A stretch of 64,000 nucleotides of DNA from Plantactinospora alkalitolerans (GCF_015690345.1 NZ_JADPUN010000213.1:1-64000), one strand, 5' to 3'; positions 26,036-35,368 are shown, counted from the stretch's first letter. Notes: generated by a model from the sequence alone, not told the origin. Numbers and translations: made by a program.

Positions 26036-27511
26036 ATGGATCTGCACAACTACCTGCGCGCGCTGCGCCAACGCTGGTGGGTGGTACTCGCGACCATCAT
26101 GGTCGCGCTGGGGATCACCGGATTCGTCACCGTCCGGGCGACACCCCAGTACGCCTCCTCGGTGACCTTCTTCGTCACCTCACCCGGCCAGGGAATGTCC
26201 GACGCGTACCAGGGCGGTCTGTTCCTCCAGCAGCGGGTCAAGTCGTACGTCGACCTGCTGACCAGCGACCGGTTGGCGCAGACGATCGCGGGGGAGGAGC
26301 AGGTGGGGCTGACCGCGGACGAGGTGCGGTCCCGGATCACCGCGCGGGTGGAGGCGGACACCATCCTGCTCTCCGCCACCGTCACGGACTCCGACCAGGC
26401 CCGGGCGCTGCGGCTCACCGAGGCGGTCGCCGCGCACTTCGTCAAGCTTGTGCACACCATCGAGACGCCGCCGGGCGCCAAGGACGCCCCGATCAAGATC
26501 GAGGTGGTCGGCGGTCCACGGGTCGACGCCGAACCGGTCTCGCCCCGGCCGGTCCGCAATCTCGTTCTCGCCGGAGTGTTCGGGCTTCTCGTCGGGGTCG
26601 GGCTGTCCGTGCTGCGCGGGCTGACCGACACCACGTTCCGGGACGGCAAGGCGCTCCAGGAGGCGACCTCGGCGCCGCTGCTCGGCACCATTCCCTACGA
26701 CAGCCAGGCCCGGTCGACCCCGTTGATCGTCGGCGCCGCCGGGCAGACGGCCCGGGCCGAGGCGATGCGCAAACTGCGGACGAATCTCAGGTTCGTGGAC
26801 GCCCAGGAGCCGGCCCGGGTCATCGCGGTCACCAGTGCCGTCCAGGCGGAGGGCAAGTCCACCCTGGCCTGCAACCTGGCGATCACGCTGGCGGAGGCGG
26901 GCTGGCAGGTGCTGCTCGTCGACGCCGACCTGCGGCACCCACGGGTGGCGACCTACCTCGGCCTCGGCACCGGAGCCGGCCTGACCGACGTGCTGATCGG
27001 CGAGGTCGCGGTGGAGGACGTGCTGCAACCCTGGGGCGACCGGTCGCTGCTGGTGCTCCCCGGCGGCTCGGTCCCGCCGAATCCGAGTGAACTGCTCGGT
27101 TCGAAGGCCATGGCCGACCTGCTGCTCTCGCTGCGTGAACTGACCGACATCGTCATCATCGACACCCCGCCGCTGCTGGCGTTCACCGACGGAGTGGTGG
27201 TCGCGGTGCAGGCCGACGGCGCCCTGTTGGTCACCCGGCAGGGCAAGACTCCGAGCGCGCAGACCGCCGCCGCCGCCCAGGCGTTGCACGCGGTGGCGGC
27301 CCGGGTGCTGGGCTGTGTGCTGAACATGTCGAAGGAAAACAAGATCGACGTCGAGCAGTACCGGGCGTACCGGAAGGGTGTGCCGGTCAAGAGGCCTCCG
27401 ACGGTGCACGACGAGCAGGTCGAGATCACCGACCCCACGCGGCTCCCCCCGCACAGCGACGGTGTCCGGATACCGGAGGACACCGCGGAACTCAGTCGGG
27501 TGTCGCGATGA
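26036..27511 (+). CDS. Wzz-like chain-length determinant fused to BY-kinase
   Basis: This is a 491-residue membrane protein of the polysaccharide co-polymerase/tyrosine autokinase family. Two membrane helices (about 14-33 and 182-200) flank an extracellular Wzz-type domain. The cytoplasmic BY-kinase follows with Walker A' (TSAVQAEGKST, K274), a second Walker A-like VLLVDADLRHPRVATYLGL, and Walker B IVIIDTPPLLAF. Such fusions set chain length and control export of capsule or exopolysaccharide by cyclic autophosphorylation. The usual C-terminal tyrosine cluster is missing; only two tyrosines (EQYRAYRKG) lie in the tail. It heads a surface-glycan segment with a GT4 and a DUF4012 protein. Confidence 0.9.
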   Translation: MDLHNYLRALRQRWWVVLATIMVALGITGFVTVRATPQYASSVTFFVTSPGQGMSDAYQGGLFLQQRVKSYVDLLTSDRLAQTIAGEEQVGLTADEVRSRITARVEADTILLSATVTDSDQARALRLTEAVAAHFVKLVHTIETPPGAKDAPIKIEVVGGPRVDAEPVSPRPVRNLVLAGVFGLLVGVGLSVLRGLTDTTFRDGKALQEATSAPLLGTIPYDSQARSTPLIVGAAGQTARAEAMRKLRTNLRFVDAQEPARVIAVTSAVQAEGKSTLACNLAITLAEAGWQVLLVDADLRHPRVATYLGLGTGAGLTDVLIGEVAVEDVLQPWGDRSLLVLPGGSVPPNPSELLGSKAMADLLLSLRELTDIVIIDTPPLLAFTDGVVVAVQADGALLVTRQGKTPSAQTAAAAQALHAVAARVLGCVLNMSKENKIDVEQYRAYRKGVPVKRPPTVHDEQVEITDPTRLPPHSDGVRIPEDTAELSRVSR

Positions 27512-27547
27512 CGCGGTGCCGGCTGTCGGGTGATCGGGGGATGGGAC

Positions 27548-28792
27548 ATGAAGATCGGGGTTATCTCGTACTGGTTTCCGCCGGAGCCGGCCTTCATACC
27601 GGGCTGTCTGGCTGAGGAGTTGGCGGCCCGTGGGCACGAGGTCCGGGTACTCACCGGATTTCCGAACTATCCGACCGGGCGGATCTATCCGGGCTACCGG
27701 CAACGCTGGCGGGACCAGACCGAGGAGGGCGGGGTCACCATTCGGCGGGTGCCGATGTACGCCAGCCATGACGGCAGTTCGGCGCGGCGAGCCGCCCGAC
27801 AGCTCTCGTACGCGATGACCAGTGCCCTGGCCGCGCCCGGCTACCTGGCCGGGGTCGACGCACTCTACGTCTACTTCCCGCCGGCCGGCGCCTACGCGGC
27901 TGCGGCGCTGCTCCGGCTGCTGCGCAGGATCCCCGCCGTGGTGCACGTCCAGGACATCTGGCCGGAGGCGGTGACGGAGCCTGCCACGCAGGGCCGGGCA
28001 GAGCCCGGCGGGATGATGCACGGGCTGCTCAGCCGCACCATGCGCGGCATCTACCGGTCGGCGGCCGGAATCGCGGTGATCGCGCCGTCGATGCGCGACG
28101 TGGTGGTCGAGCGGGGGGCCGATCCGGACAGGGTGCGGGTGGTGCTCAACTGGACCGACGAGCGGCTGTTCCGGCCGATCGGGACCACTCCGGCGGCCCG
28201 TCGGGCGATCGGCCACCGTGGTCACACCACCGTCATGCACGCCGGCACGATGGGCCCGTTCCAGCGGGTCGACACGGCCGTCCGGGCCGCGGCGGCGGTC
28301 AACGGAAAGGTGGACCTGGACCTGGTGCTGGTCGGGTCCGGGCCGGAGGAGCGGCAGAGTCGGCAGCTGGCCGAGGAACTCGGCGCGACCAACATCCGGT
28401 TCCTCGGCTGGCATCCGCCCGCCGAGATGGCCGACCTGTACGCCGCCGCCGAGTACCAGCTAGTGCTGTTGCGGGATCTGCCGGCATTGCACGGGGCCGT
28501 GCCGGCCAAGTTGCAGGCCGCGTTGTCGGCCGGAGCGCCGGTCGTCGCATCAGCCGGAGGCGACACGGTAGACCTGGTGGAACGGGCCCGTGCCGGCCTC
28601 TCCTGCCCGGCCGAGGACTGGCAGGCCCTGGCGGACCGGTTCGCCCTGGCCGCGGTGATTCCCAATACGGCGCGGGCGGAGATGGCGCAGCGGGCGAGGG
28701 ACAGCTACCTGACCCAGATGTCCCTGCGGACCGGGGTCGACCAGATCGAGCAGATGTTGGCCGAGGCGGCGGCGACCCGGCGCCGGCGGTAA
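27548..28792 (+). CDS. Glycosyltransferase family 4, WbuB-like
   Basis: This is a 414-residue retaining glycosyltransferase. It opens MKIGVISYWFPPEPAF, typical of the WbuB/WcaI-type GT4 proteins. VLTGFPNYPTGRIYPGY and VVHVQDIWPE mark the N-terminal acceptor domain. TVMHAGTMGPFQRVD starts the donor domain and LVLLRDLPALHGAVPAKLQAALSAGAPVVAS carries the donor-site motif. I chose the ATG at 27548, after GGGGGATGGGA, over an upstream in-frame codon at 27530. It lies 36 bases after the Wzz/BY-kinase gene and should act on a lipid-linked glycan. The sugar is unknown. Confidence 0.88.
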   Translation: MKIGVISYWFPPEPAFIPGCLAEELAARGHEVRVLTGFPNYPTGRIYPGYRQRWRDQTEEGGVTIRRVPMYASHDGSSARRAARQLSYAMTSALAAPGYLAGVDALYVYFPPAGAYAAAALLRLLRRIPAVVHVQDIWPEAVTEPATQGRAEPGGMMHGLLSRTMRGIYRSAAGIAVIAPSMRDVVVERGADPDRVRVVLNWTDERLFRPIGTTPAARRAIGHRGHTTVMHAGTMGPFQRVDTAVRAAAAVNGKVDLDLVLVGSGPEERQSRQLAEELGATNIRFLGWHPPAEMADLYAAAEYQLVLLRDLPALHGAVPAKLQAALSAGAPVVASAGGDTVDLVERARAGLSCPAEDWQALADRFALAAVIPNTARAEMAQRARDSYLTQMSLRTGVDQIEQMLAEAAATRRRR

Positions 28793-28977
28793 TCGGATGC
28801 CCGGCGGCCATTCCGGCCGTCGGGCGCCGTTCGGCCGTTTTATGAGTGTTTCTCACTAGAAATAAGTGAAAGAGCTATAAGAGGCGTTGAAATGCCTACA
28901 GGACGGTGTTAGGCGTGCTATAGAGATATGGGACACAAACGACATTCTGTCTGATTCACTCTAATTAGTCGAGAGCG
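28793..28977 (+). promoter_or_regulatory. AT-rich spacer before the DUF4012 gene
   Basis: The 185-base spacer is unusually AT-rich from about 28840 to 28970 against its surroundings. This suggests a separate promoter for the DUF4012 gene or a remnant of other DNA. TATAAG at 28875 and TATAGAGATATG near 28919 are -10-like, but no good -35 pairing stands out. No coding sequence or strong hairpin is visible. Confidence 0.4.
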
Positions 28978-30774
28978 GTGGTGGAAGTGGGGGATGTTTC
29001 CCCGGCGCGAGGGCGGACTGCCCGCCGTCGAGCGTTCCGACGCAACCTGCGTCGGGCACTGCTCACCACACTCGTGGTCGTCTGCCTGCTCGGCCTGGTG
29101 GGCGGCTGGCTCGGGCTGCGCGGTTGGCAGGCGAGGGGAAACCTGGACAACGCCGCGAGCCTGGCCCGCGAGCTGAGCCAGCAGGTGCTCGACGGCGAGA
29201 CCGTCCAGGCCCGCCGGACCCTCGCCGCCCTGCAACAGCAGACGGCCGCCGCCCGGTCCCGTACCGGCGATCTCGGCTGGCGGGCGGCCGGAAACACACC
29301 GTACGGCGGCTCGACCCTGTCCGCCGTCCGGGCCCTGGCGGTCGGCGTCGACGAACTTGCCCGCCGGGCGTTCCCACCGCTGGTGGAACTCGACCTGGGC
29401 ACGCTGCTGCCCAGCACCGGCCGGCTCGACCTGGCCGCGCTGCGGGCCGCGATGCCCGCCGTCACAAAGGCGGACACCGCCGCGCAGCAGGTCCGGGAGC
29501 AGATCGGCACCGTACCGACCGACGGGCTCCAACCCTCGGTCCAGGAGGCGGTACGGCTGCTGCGTACCGAACTGGATCGGCTGGTCACACTCACCTCCGC
29601 CGTCCGGCGCAGCGGCGCCCTGCTTCCGGTGCTGCTCGGCGGCAGCGGCACCAGGACCTACCTGGCGGTCTTCCAGAACCTCGCCGAGCCCCGGGCGACC
29701 GGTGGAATCTTCGGCGCCTACGCCGTCATCCAGGCCAACCGCGGCCAGGTGAAGATCGTCAAGCAGGGGGCGGCCAGCGAACTGAGGAGCTTCGCGCGGC
29801 CGGTGCTGCCGCTGACCCGGGAACAGCGGGCGCTCTACACCGACCTGCTCGGGATCTACCCCGCGGACGTGAACCTCACCCCGCACTTCCCGACCGCGGC
29901 CAGGCTGTTCCGGGAGATGTACCGGCGGGCCGGCGGCGGCACCGTCGACGGCGTGCTCGCCACCGATCCGGTCGCACTGTCCTACCTGCTCCGGGCCGTC
30001 GGTCCGGTACCGGTGCCGGGGCATCCGACCCTCACCGCACCCACGGTGGTCCGGACCCTGCTGTCGGACACCTACCGCCGAATCGACGCGCCGGCCGCGC
30101 AGGACGACTACTTCGCCGCGTCGGCCAAGGCGGTCTTCGACGCGCTGCTGAACCGCTCGGTCAATCCGCGGGCCGTGGCGGAGGCCCTCGGCACGGCCGT
30201 CGCCGAGCGCCGGATCCTGTTCTGGAGCGCCCACCCGGCCGAGCAGCGGGAACTCGTCGACACCCGGCTTGCCGGCGTGCTGCCGGACCGGGAGACGGTG
30301 AACAACGTCGGCGTCTTTCTCAACGACGGCAGCGGCGCGAAACTCGGCTACTACCTGAACGGCGCCGCCGACCTGACCGTTGGCGACTGCCGGTCCGATG
30401 GCCGGCGCGAACTGCATCTGCGCCTCACCCTGCGTTCGACCACGCCCTCCTCCGGGCTCAGTGAGTCGGTCCGGGGCCTGGCGATGTCCGGCGATCCCTA
30501 CACGATGAGGGTCCTGGTCTACGTGTTCAGCCCGCTGCGCGGATCACCGCTCGGTGCCCGGCTGGACGGCAAACCGGCACCGGTGGGCGGCGGTATGGAG
30601 CGGGGGCGCCGAGTCGGCGTACTCGCCGTCGACATCAAGCCCGGACGTACCCGCGTGCTGGAGGTCAGCCTGCTCACCCAGGAGAAAGCCAGCGGCGCGG
30701 CGGAGTTGTGGCTGACCCCCGGCCCGACGCCCTGGACCACCCGGATCAGTCCCGCACCCGCGTGCGATCAGTAG
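28978..30774 (+). CDS. DUF4012 domain membrane-anchored surface protein
   Basis: This is a 598-residue protein with a short cytoplasmic Arg-rich N-terminus, one membrane helix (about 30-52) and a large extracellular part. The family core is visible as LAVFQNLAEPRATGGIFGAYAVI, followed by TDPVALSYLLRAVGPVPVPG, both typical of DUF4012. Proteins of this family occur in actinobacterial exopolysaccharide and surface-glycan clusters and resemble LytR-CpsA-Psr-like neighbours in context, though the reaction is not established. The GTG start at 28978 has only a weak ribosome site. Its gene continues to an LPXTG protein. Confidence 0.85.
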   Translation: MVEVGDVSPARGRTARRRAFRRNLRRALLTTLVVVCLLGLVGGWLGLRGWQARGNLDNAASLARELSQQVLDGETVQARRTLAALQQQTAAARSRTGDLGWRAAGNTPYGGSTLSAVRALAVGVDELARRAFPPLVELDLGTLLPSTGRLDLAALRAAMPAVTKADTAAQQVREQIGTVPTDGLQPSVQEAVRLLRTELDRLVTLTSAVRRSGALLPVLLGGSGTRTYLAVFQNLAEPRATGGIFGAYAVIQANRGQVKIVKQGAASELRSFARPVLPLTREQRALYTDLLGIYPADVNLTPHFPTAARLFREMYRRAGGGTVDGVLATDPVALSYLLRAVGPVPVPGHPTLTAPTVVRTLLSDTYRRIDAPAAQDDYFAASAKAVFDALLNRSVNPRAVAEALGTAVAERRILFWSAHPAEQRELVDTRLAGVLPDRETVNNVGVFLNDGSGAKLGYYLNGAADLTVGDCRSDGRRELHLRLTLRSTTPSSGLSESVRGLAMSGDPYTMRVLVYVFSPLRGSPLGARLDGKPAPVGGGMERGRRVGVLAVDIKPGRTRVLEVSLLTQEKASGAAELWLTPGPTPWTTRISPAPACDQ

Positions 30775-30842
30775 ATCGCCGCAACAGAAGAACGTCATCC
30801 GATCCGAAGTGAACGGCATGCGAACAGTAGAGAGGAACCATC

Positions 30843-31469
30843 ATGCGGCTATCCCGCATCATCGGCTCGGCCGTGGCGACGCTCGCCACGGTGGGCGCGT
30901 TCGCCATCGCGGGGATGCCCGCGGCGGCCCAACCACTGCCCCAACCGCCCTACCCGCCGGTACCGCCGGCGCTGACCGTCAGCGACCCCACGGTGGAGGT
31001 GGGAGAGACGTTCACCGTGTTCGGCTCGGGCTACGGCGGCAACGAACTCGTCCGGCTCGACTTCGTGCTCGGGCCGCTGGCCCTGGGTGCCCAGCCGGCG
31101 GCGGACACCGGCGGGGTCGGCGCGATGCTGCCGGTCGCGCGCCAGGCGCCACTGGTGCACACCAATCCGACCACTCTCACCGTACGGGCCAACGTGACCG
31201 GCGAGTTCTCGGTCCGGGTCCGGTTCACCCGGACCGGCACGCTGGACATCACCGGAACCGGCCTCACCACCGGCCGGGTGGCGAGCACCACCGTGACCAT
31301 CGTCCGGGCACAGCCACCGCTACCGGTCACCGGTAGCGAGACCGGGTCACAGATCGCGGTCGGCACCATGCTGCTGATCGCCGGTGCGCTGCTCGTACTG
31401 GTGGCCGTGGTGTGGCGGAGCCGAAGCCGTCGTACCGGGCGGACGCGGCGGTTGACCCCGGTCGGCTGA
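30843..31469 (+). CDS. LPXTG-anchored small surface protein
   Basis: This is a 208-residue secreted protein. The signal peptide (about 1-29, cut after PAAA) leads to a mature part with TVSDPTVEVGETFTVFGSGYGG, an Ig-like or IPT/TIG-like beta domain. The C-terminus carries the sortase signal LPVTGSE, a hydrophobic helix (about 175-195) and an Arg-rich tail, the full cell-wall sorting set. Sortase would attach it to peptidoglycan; no sortase gene is present in the window. The ATG at 30843 has GAGAGGA upstream. It lies 68 bases after DUF4012 and probably shares its transcript. Confidence 0.85.
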   Translation: MRLSRIIGSAVATLATVGAFAIAGMPAAAQPLPQPPYPPVPPALTVSDPTVEVGETFTVFGSGYGGNELVRLDFVLGPLALGAQPAADTGGVGAMLPVARQAPLVHTNPTTLTVRANVTGEFSVRVRFTRTGTLDITGTGLTTGRVASTTVTIVRAQPPLPVTGSETGSQIAVGTMLLIAGALLVLVAVVWRSRSRRTGRTRRLTPVG

Positions 31470-31521
31470 CCTTCACCTCCGGACCGGCCGGCGATGTCGC
31501 CGCCGACCGGGTCCCTGGACA

Positions 31522-31560
31522 ACGCGCCTGCCGGACGGTTCACCCGTCCGGCAGGCGCGT
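31522..31560. terminator. Strong bidirectional hairpin terminator
   Basis: A perfect 17-base stem, ACGCGCCTGCCGGACGG (31522-31538) with its complement at 31544-31560, encloses a five-base loop. It lies between the rightward LPXTG gene and the leftward oxidoreductase gene, so it can terminate both. No U-run is present. Confidence 0.85.
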
Positions 31561-31580
31561 CAGGTGTCGTCAGAGGAAGG

Positions 31581-32540
31581 TCAGATCGTCAGCAGTGTCT
31601 TGCCCACCGTGGCCCGCGATTCGATCGCCGCGTGCGCCTCGGCCGCCCGCTCCAGCGGAAACCGCTGCCCGATCACCGGGCGCAACCGCCCGGCCCGGGC
31701 CTCGGCCAGCGCCGTCCGGGTCAACGTCCGCAGTTCGTCCGGATCGGACCGGGGAACCCGGACGAGGGTCGCCCCCCGTTGCCTCGCGACCTCGTCCGGG
31801 ATGTCCGTCCACGTGCCACTGGCCAGACCGAAACTGACCATCCGGCCGTTCCGGTCGAGCAACTCGAACGCCGCCCGCCCCACCGTGCCGCCGACACCGT
31901 CGAAGACGACGTCGACCGCGCCGACGGCGTCGCGTACCCGGTCCGTCCAGTCCGGGTCCCCGTAGTCGACCGCCAGGTCGGCACCCAGTTCACGGGCCAG
32001 CTCGCTCTTCCGTCCGCCACCCGTCGCCGCGACGACCGTGGCGCCGGCCGCCGCACCGAGCTGGACCAGCAGACTTCCCACGCCACCCGCCGCCGCCTCG
32101 ACCAGGATCCGTTCTCCGGCGCGGATCCGAGCCGTCCGAATCAACAGGGTCGCGGTACGGCCGTCGGCCAGCAACGCGACCGCGCTGTCCAGCGGCAGCC
32201 CGTCCGGTACCTCGATCAGATCCTCGGTCTTCACCACCGCGCGCTCGGCATAGCCTCCCGAACCCCCGGTGCCGCTGACCACCCGCCGCCCCAGCAGCGC
32301 CGGATCCACGCCGGGGCCGACCGAGGCGACGAGGCCGCCCACGCCGTTGCCCGGGATCACCGGCAGCTCCGGTCTGAAACCTCCGGGGCCCTTGCCGGCG
32401 CGGAGCTGGGTTTCCACGAACGTGATGTTGGCGAACTCGACGGCGACCACGACCTGCCCCGGCCCGGCCACCGGATCGGGCCGATCGGTCGCGAGGAGCA
32501 CCTCCGGCCCGCCGAACTCCGTCAACCACACCGCGCGCAT
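31581..32540 (-). CDS. Zinc-type alcohol dehydrogenase-like / quinone oxidoreductase
   Basis: This is a 319-residue medium-chain dehydrogenase/reductase of the zeta-crystallin/QOR type, which reduces quinones or enones with NADPH. The NAD(P) fold is marked by ILVEAAAGGVGSLLVQLG and a following VVAATGGGRKSELARELGAD. The opening MRAVWLTEFGGPEVL is a clear family start. The structural zinc cysteines of true alcohol dehydrogenases are absent, supporting QOR. I chose the ATG at 32540; the earlier in-frame codon adds an unrelated 46 residues. It ends at the strong terminator shared with the LPXTG gene and is divergent from pirin. Confidence 0.88.
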   Translation of the reverse strand: MRAVWLTEFGGPEVLLATDRPDPVAGPGQVVVAVEFANITFVETQLRAGKGPGGFRPELPVIPGNGVGGLVASVGPGVDPALLGRRVVSGTGGSGGYAERAVVKTEDLIEVPDGLPLDSAVALLADGRTATLLIRTARIRAGERILVEAAAGGVGSLLVQLGAAAGATVVAATGGGRKSELARELGADLAVDYGDPDWTDRVRDAVGAVDVVFDGVGGTVGRAAFELLDRNGRMVSFGLASGTWTDIPDEVARQRGATLVRVPRSDPDELRTLTRTALAEARAGRLRPVIGQRFPLERAAEAHAAIESRATVGKTLLTI

Positions 32541-32722
32541 CTCGGTCCCTTCCACTCGGTGGCACCCCGGGGGCAAGTCAACAACCTGAACTGCGGTCGA
32601 GGTCAACTGCCGGGGCCGATCGGCCGAGCCCCGCCGGACGGCCGGCACCTGCTCCGGACGGATCGGTGGTGCCCTCACCGGGTCTGGCCAGGCGACCGGG
32701 TCGGCGGCGTAGGCTCGGCGGA

Positions 32723-33703
32723 GTGAGTACTGCGGAGTCGATGCCGGGGGAGACCCTGCGACCGGGTACGGCGGCGGCGGTCGCCGAGCCGACCAACGTG
32801 CTGCTGCCGGGCCATGACGTACCGCTGGGCCGCTACACCACCGTGCGCCGCCTGCTGCCGCAGCGACAGCTCCGTACCGTGGGCGCCTGGTGTTTCGTCG
32901 ACCATTTCGGTCCGGACGACGTCGCCAACCGCCCCGGGATGGGCATCGGGCCTCATCCGCACACCGGGCTGCAGACCGTCACCTGGTTGGTGCACGGCGA
33001 GATCCGGCACCTGGACAGCCTGGGTAACGACCAGCTCATCCGGCCCGGTCAGCTGAACGTGATGACGTCCGGGCACGGCATCGCGCACTCCGAATACTCG
33101 CCCGTCGACCATCCGCCGACCCTGCACGGGCTGCAGTTGTGGGTGGCGTTGCCCGACGCCGCCCGCGCGGACCCGCCCGGATTCGCCCACCACCCGGACC
33201 TGCCGGTGTTGAGCGAGTCGAATCTGTCGGTGACCGTGCTGGTCGGGGAGTTCGGCGGCGTCCGGTCTCCGGCGGTGGTGCACTCCCCGCTGCTCGGCGC
33301 GCAGCTCTGGCTGCCGGACGGCGGAACGGCCCGGCTGCCCCTGACCGGCGCGTTCGAACACGGCGTGCTGGTGATGTCCGGCGCGGCCGAGGTCGCCGAC
33401 GTCGCGCTGACCCCGGGCTCGCTGCTCTACCTCGGGCCCGGCCGTCGGGAACTGACGGTCCGGGCCGCCGGTCCGACCCGGCTGATGCTGCTCGGCGGCG
33501 AGCCGTTCGACTCCGCGCTGGTGATGTGGTGGAACTTCGTCGGAAGGTCGCACGAGGAGATCGCCGAGGCCCGCGCGGACTGGATGGCCGGCGGCCCCCG
33601 GTTCGGGCGGGTGCGGGGCGACGACGCGGATCCGCTGCCGGCGCCGGAGATGCCGACGACCCGGCTGAAGAGTCGCGATCGGCACGGTCGCACCGTCGGA
33701 TGA
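32723..33703 (+). CDS. Pirin family protein
   Basis: This is a 326-residue bicupin protein. The first cupin has the iron-binding pattern IGPHPHTGLQTVTWLVHGEI and GQLNVMTSGHGIAHSE, with metal histidines of pirin; the second cupin is more diverged. Pirins bind iron and are linked to quercetin dioxygenase activity or transcriptional cofactor roles. I chose the GTG at 32723 (VSTAESMPG) because upstream readings are Arg/Pro-rich. The exact start is uncertain. The C-terminus has the typical MWWNFVGRSHEEIAEARADW. It is divergent from the quinone oxidoreductase. Confidence 0.88.
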   Translation: MSTAESMPGETLRPGTAAAVAEPTNVLLPGHDVPLGRYTTVRRLLPQRQLRTVGAWCFVDHFGPDDVANRPGMGIGPHPHTGLQTVTWLVHGEIRHLDSLGNDQLIRPGQLNVMTSGHGIAHSEYSPVDHPPTLHGLQLWVALPDAARADPPGFAHHPDLPVLSESNLSVTVLVGEFGGVRSPAVVHSPLLGAQLWLPDGGTARLPLTGAFEHGVLVMSGAAEVADVALTPGSLLYLGPGRRELTVRAAGPTRLMLLGGEPFDSALVMWWNFVGRSHEEIAEARADWMAGGPRFGRVRGDDADPLPAPEMPTTRLKSRDRHGRTVG

Positions 33704-33770
33704 GTGCCGGTCAGGTGAAACCTCCGGAGCCCCGCAGCTTTGGTCCGAACCGTCGCGGGTAGTCGCGGTC

Positions 33771-34436
33771 ATGGCGACCACTGCGACGACGAGCGTCGAG
33801 GACCGTAAGCGGCTCGTCCGCGCTCTGGTGGGGCGGAGCCGGGGCTTCGCCGAGGAGTACGGACTCCAGGTGACCAACAATCCTGCGAGCCTCTTCCAGG
33901 TGCTCTGCCTGTCGATCCTGTTGCGCCGGAGCCCGGACGTCCGCGGGGCGGTGCAGCCGGTGCTGGCGCTGCGGAACCAGGGTTGGGGAAGCCCGGCCCG
34001 GATGGCCCGGTCCCGACTCCAGGCGCGGGCCGGAGTGCTCCGCGACCACGGCCGGCGCGGCGACGCGGACCGGCTCGCCGCCACGTTGGGGAGTCTTGCC
34101 GGCGTGCTCGTCGAGCGCTACCAGGGAGATCTGCGACGGCTGCGGGCCGCGGCGCGGTATGCGCCCGCCCGTGAGCGGACCCTGCTCCGCGAACTGCCCG
34201 GAGTGGACGTCGAGGTGGTCGAGCTGTTTCTGCGTGAGGTCCAGGCGTTGTGGTCGGAGACCCCGCCGGTCGCCGACCGGGGTGCCCTGATCGCCGCGCG
34301 GAAGCTCAGTCTCGGACGGACGGCGGCCGACCTGGCGGTACTCGCCGGCGGTGGCGGATCCGAGAAACTGGCCTGGTTGGTGGGCGCCCTGGCCAGGGTC
34401 GAGCTGGAGAACACATACGACGAAATCGCTCGTTGA
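33771..34436 (+). CDS. Helix-hairpin-helix (endonuclease III-like fold) protein
   Basis: This is a 221-residue, all-helical soluble protein. An HhH-like segment reads LRELPGVDVEVVELFLREVQALW near residue 140, and the fold around NNPASLFQVLCLSILLRRSPD resembles the DNA-glycosylase HhH-GPD core. The key lysine and the iron-sulfur cysteines of endonuclease III are not visible, so it may be an inactive or altered member that binds DNA. Proteins like this are often labelled endonuclease in actinobacteria. The ATG at 33771 is the natural start. It lies 67 bases after the pirin gene. Confidence 0.6.
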   Translation: MATTATTSVEDRKRLVRALVGRSRGFAEEYGLQVTNNPASLFQVLCLSILLRRSPDVRGAVQPVLALRNQGWGSPARMARSRLQARAGVLRDHGRRGDADRLAATLGSLAGVLVERYQGDLRRLRAAARYAPARERTLLRELPGVDVEVVELFLREVQALWSETPPVADRGALIAARKLSLGRTAADLAVLAGGGGSEKLAWLVGALARVELENTYDEIAR

Positions 34437-34681
34437 GGGGCGAAACAGCGTGTTTTCCCGCACAGTTTCCCGGATCCTGGCCGGTTGGACGATCCCAGAT
34501 CGTAAGATAGGTCAGCGGCACCTGCTCGCCCGGTTCGGGCTGGCAGCCGCTGCCCGGCGAGGTCCGTGTCCGGTTCGGACACGTCGACGTCGTCGGGGCA
34601 ATGTCGGACGTGGCGCCCGGTTCGCGTCCAACCGCGAATGGGGCGCCTCGTCCGGTGCCTCGGTCCCGTCCGGCAGTGGGG
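34437..34681. other. Intergenic spacer, no feature seen
   Basis: The 245 bases between the convergent HhH and DUF1345 genes hold no credible coding frame with a ribosome site, no strong hairpin and no repeat that I could confirm. Confidence 0.4.
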
Positions 34682-35368
34682 TTACTTGGCCAGCCCTGCC
34701 AACAGGTTGATGGTCGCCGCGATGATGACCGTGCCGAAGAGGTACGACAGCAGCGCGTGCCGCAGCACCGCCGCCCGCATCGGTTTCGAGGTGAGCGAGG
34801 TGTCGGAGACCTGGAAGGTCATCCCGACCGTGAACGACAGGTACGCGAAGTCGGTGTACCTGGGCGGCTCCGACTCGTGGAACACCGCACCACCGTCCTC
34901 GCCGGTGTAGTACAGCACGGCGTACCGGGCGGTGAAGACCGTGTGCACCACCGTCCAGGACAGCAGCACGCTGACGATGCCCAGTCCGATGTGTGCGTCC
35001 CGCTCGAGACCCCGTACCGACCCGTCGGTGGCGAGTAGGACGCCGATGGCCAGCAGGCTGGCCAGGCCGGCGGTCAGCAGCACCGCGTCCCGGACGGCCC
35101 GGCTCGGGTCCTCCCGGACGGCCAGCGTCGCGGTTTCCTGCCAGGTCCGGGGCCACAGCACCGACCAGGCCCAGACCAGGTAGGTGACCGCCGCGGCGTC
35201 CCAGCCGATCAGCGGTCCCATGACCCAGGAGTGCAGCAGCGTCGTCGGAATGCCGACGCACAGCCCGACGGCCGTGAAGACCGCCGCCTGGACCGAGGCT
35301 CTGGCCGGCTCGCGCCGGGCCCTGGGCGGCTCCCCGTCCTGGGAGTGCGCCGGTCTGCCGAGCCGCAT
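34682..35368 (-). CDS. DUF1345 family membrane protein
   Basis: This is a 228-residue integral membrane protein with about five to six helices. Family-like stretches are VTYLVWAWSVLWPRTWQETA, LLSWTVVHTVFTARYAVLYYTG and DFAYLSFTVGMTFQVSDTSLTSK, the last being the best DUF1345 mark. Function is unknown. I chose the ATG at 35368 (MRLGRPAHSQDG); upstream readings pass through the DUF2795 gene in another frame. It lies 14 bases after DUF2795 on the same strand, so the two form an operon. Confidence 0.85.
   Translation of the reverse strand: MRLGRPAHSQDGEPPRARREPARASVQAAVFTAVGLCVGIPTTLLHSWVMGPLIGWDAAAVTYLVWAWSVLWPRTWQETATLAVREDPSRAVRDAVLLTAGLASLLAIGVLLATDGSVRGLERDAHIGLGIVSVLLSWTVVHTVFTARYAVLYYTGEDGGAVFHESEPPRYTDFAYLSFTVGMTFQVSDTSLTSKPMRAAVLRHALLSYLFGTVIIAATINLLAGLAK

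Noticed and set aside
26180-28414. A 744-codon minus-strand frame over the BY-kinase and GT4 genes
   Set aside because: It is a mirror frame without a family motif or ribosome site, over two well-supported genes.
33771-34436. Active endonuclease III
   Set aside because: The catalytic lysine and iron-sulfur cysteines are not visible, so only the fold is proposed.
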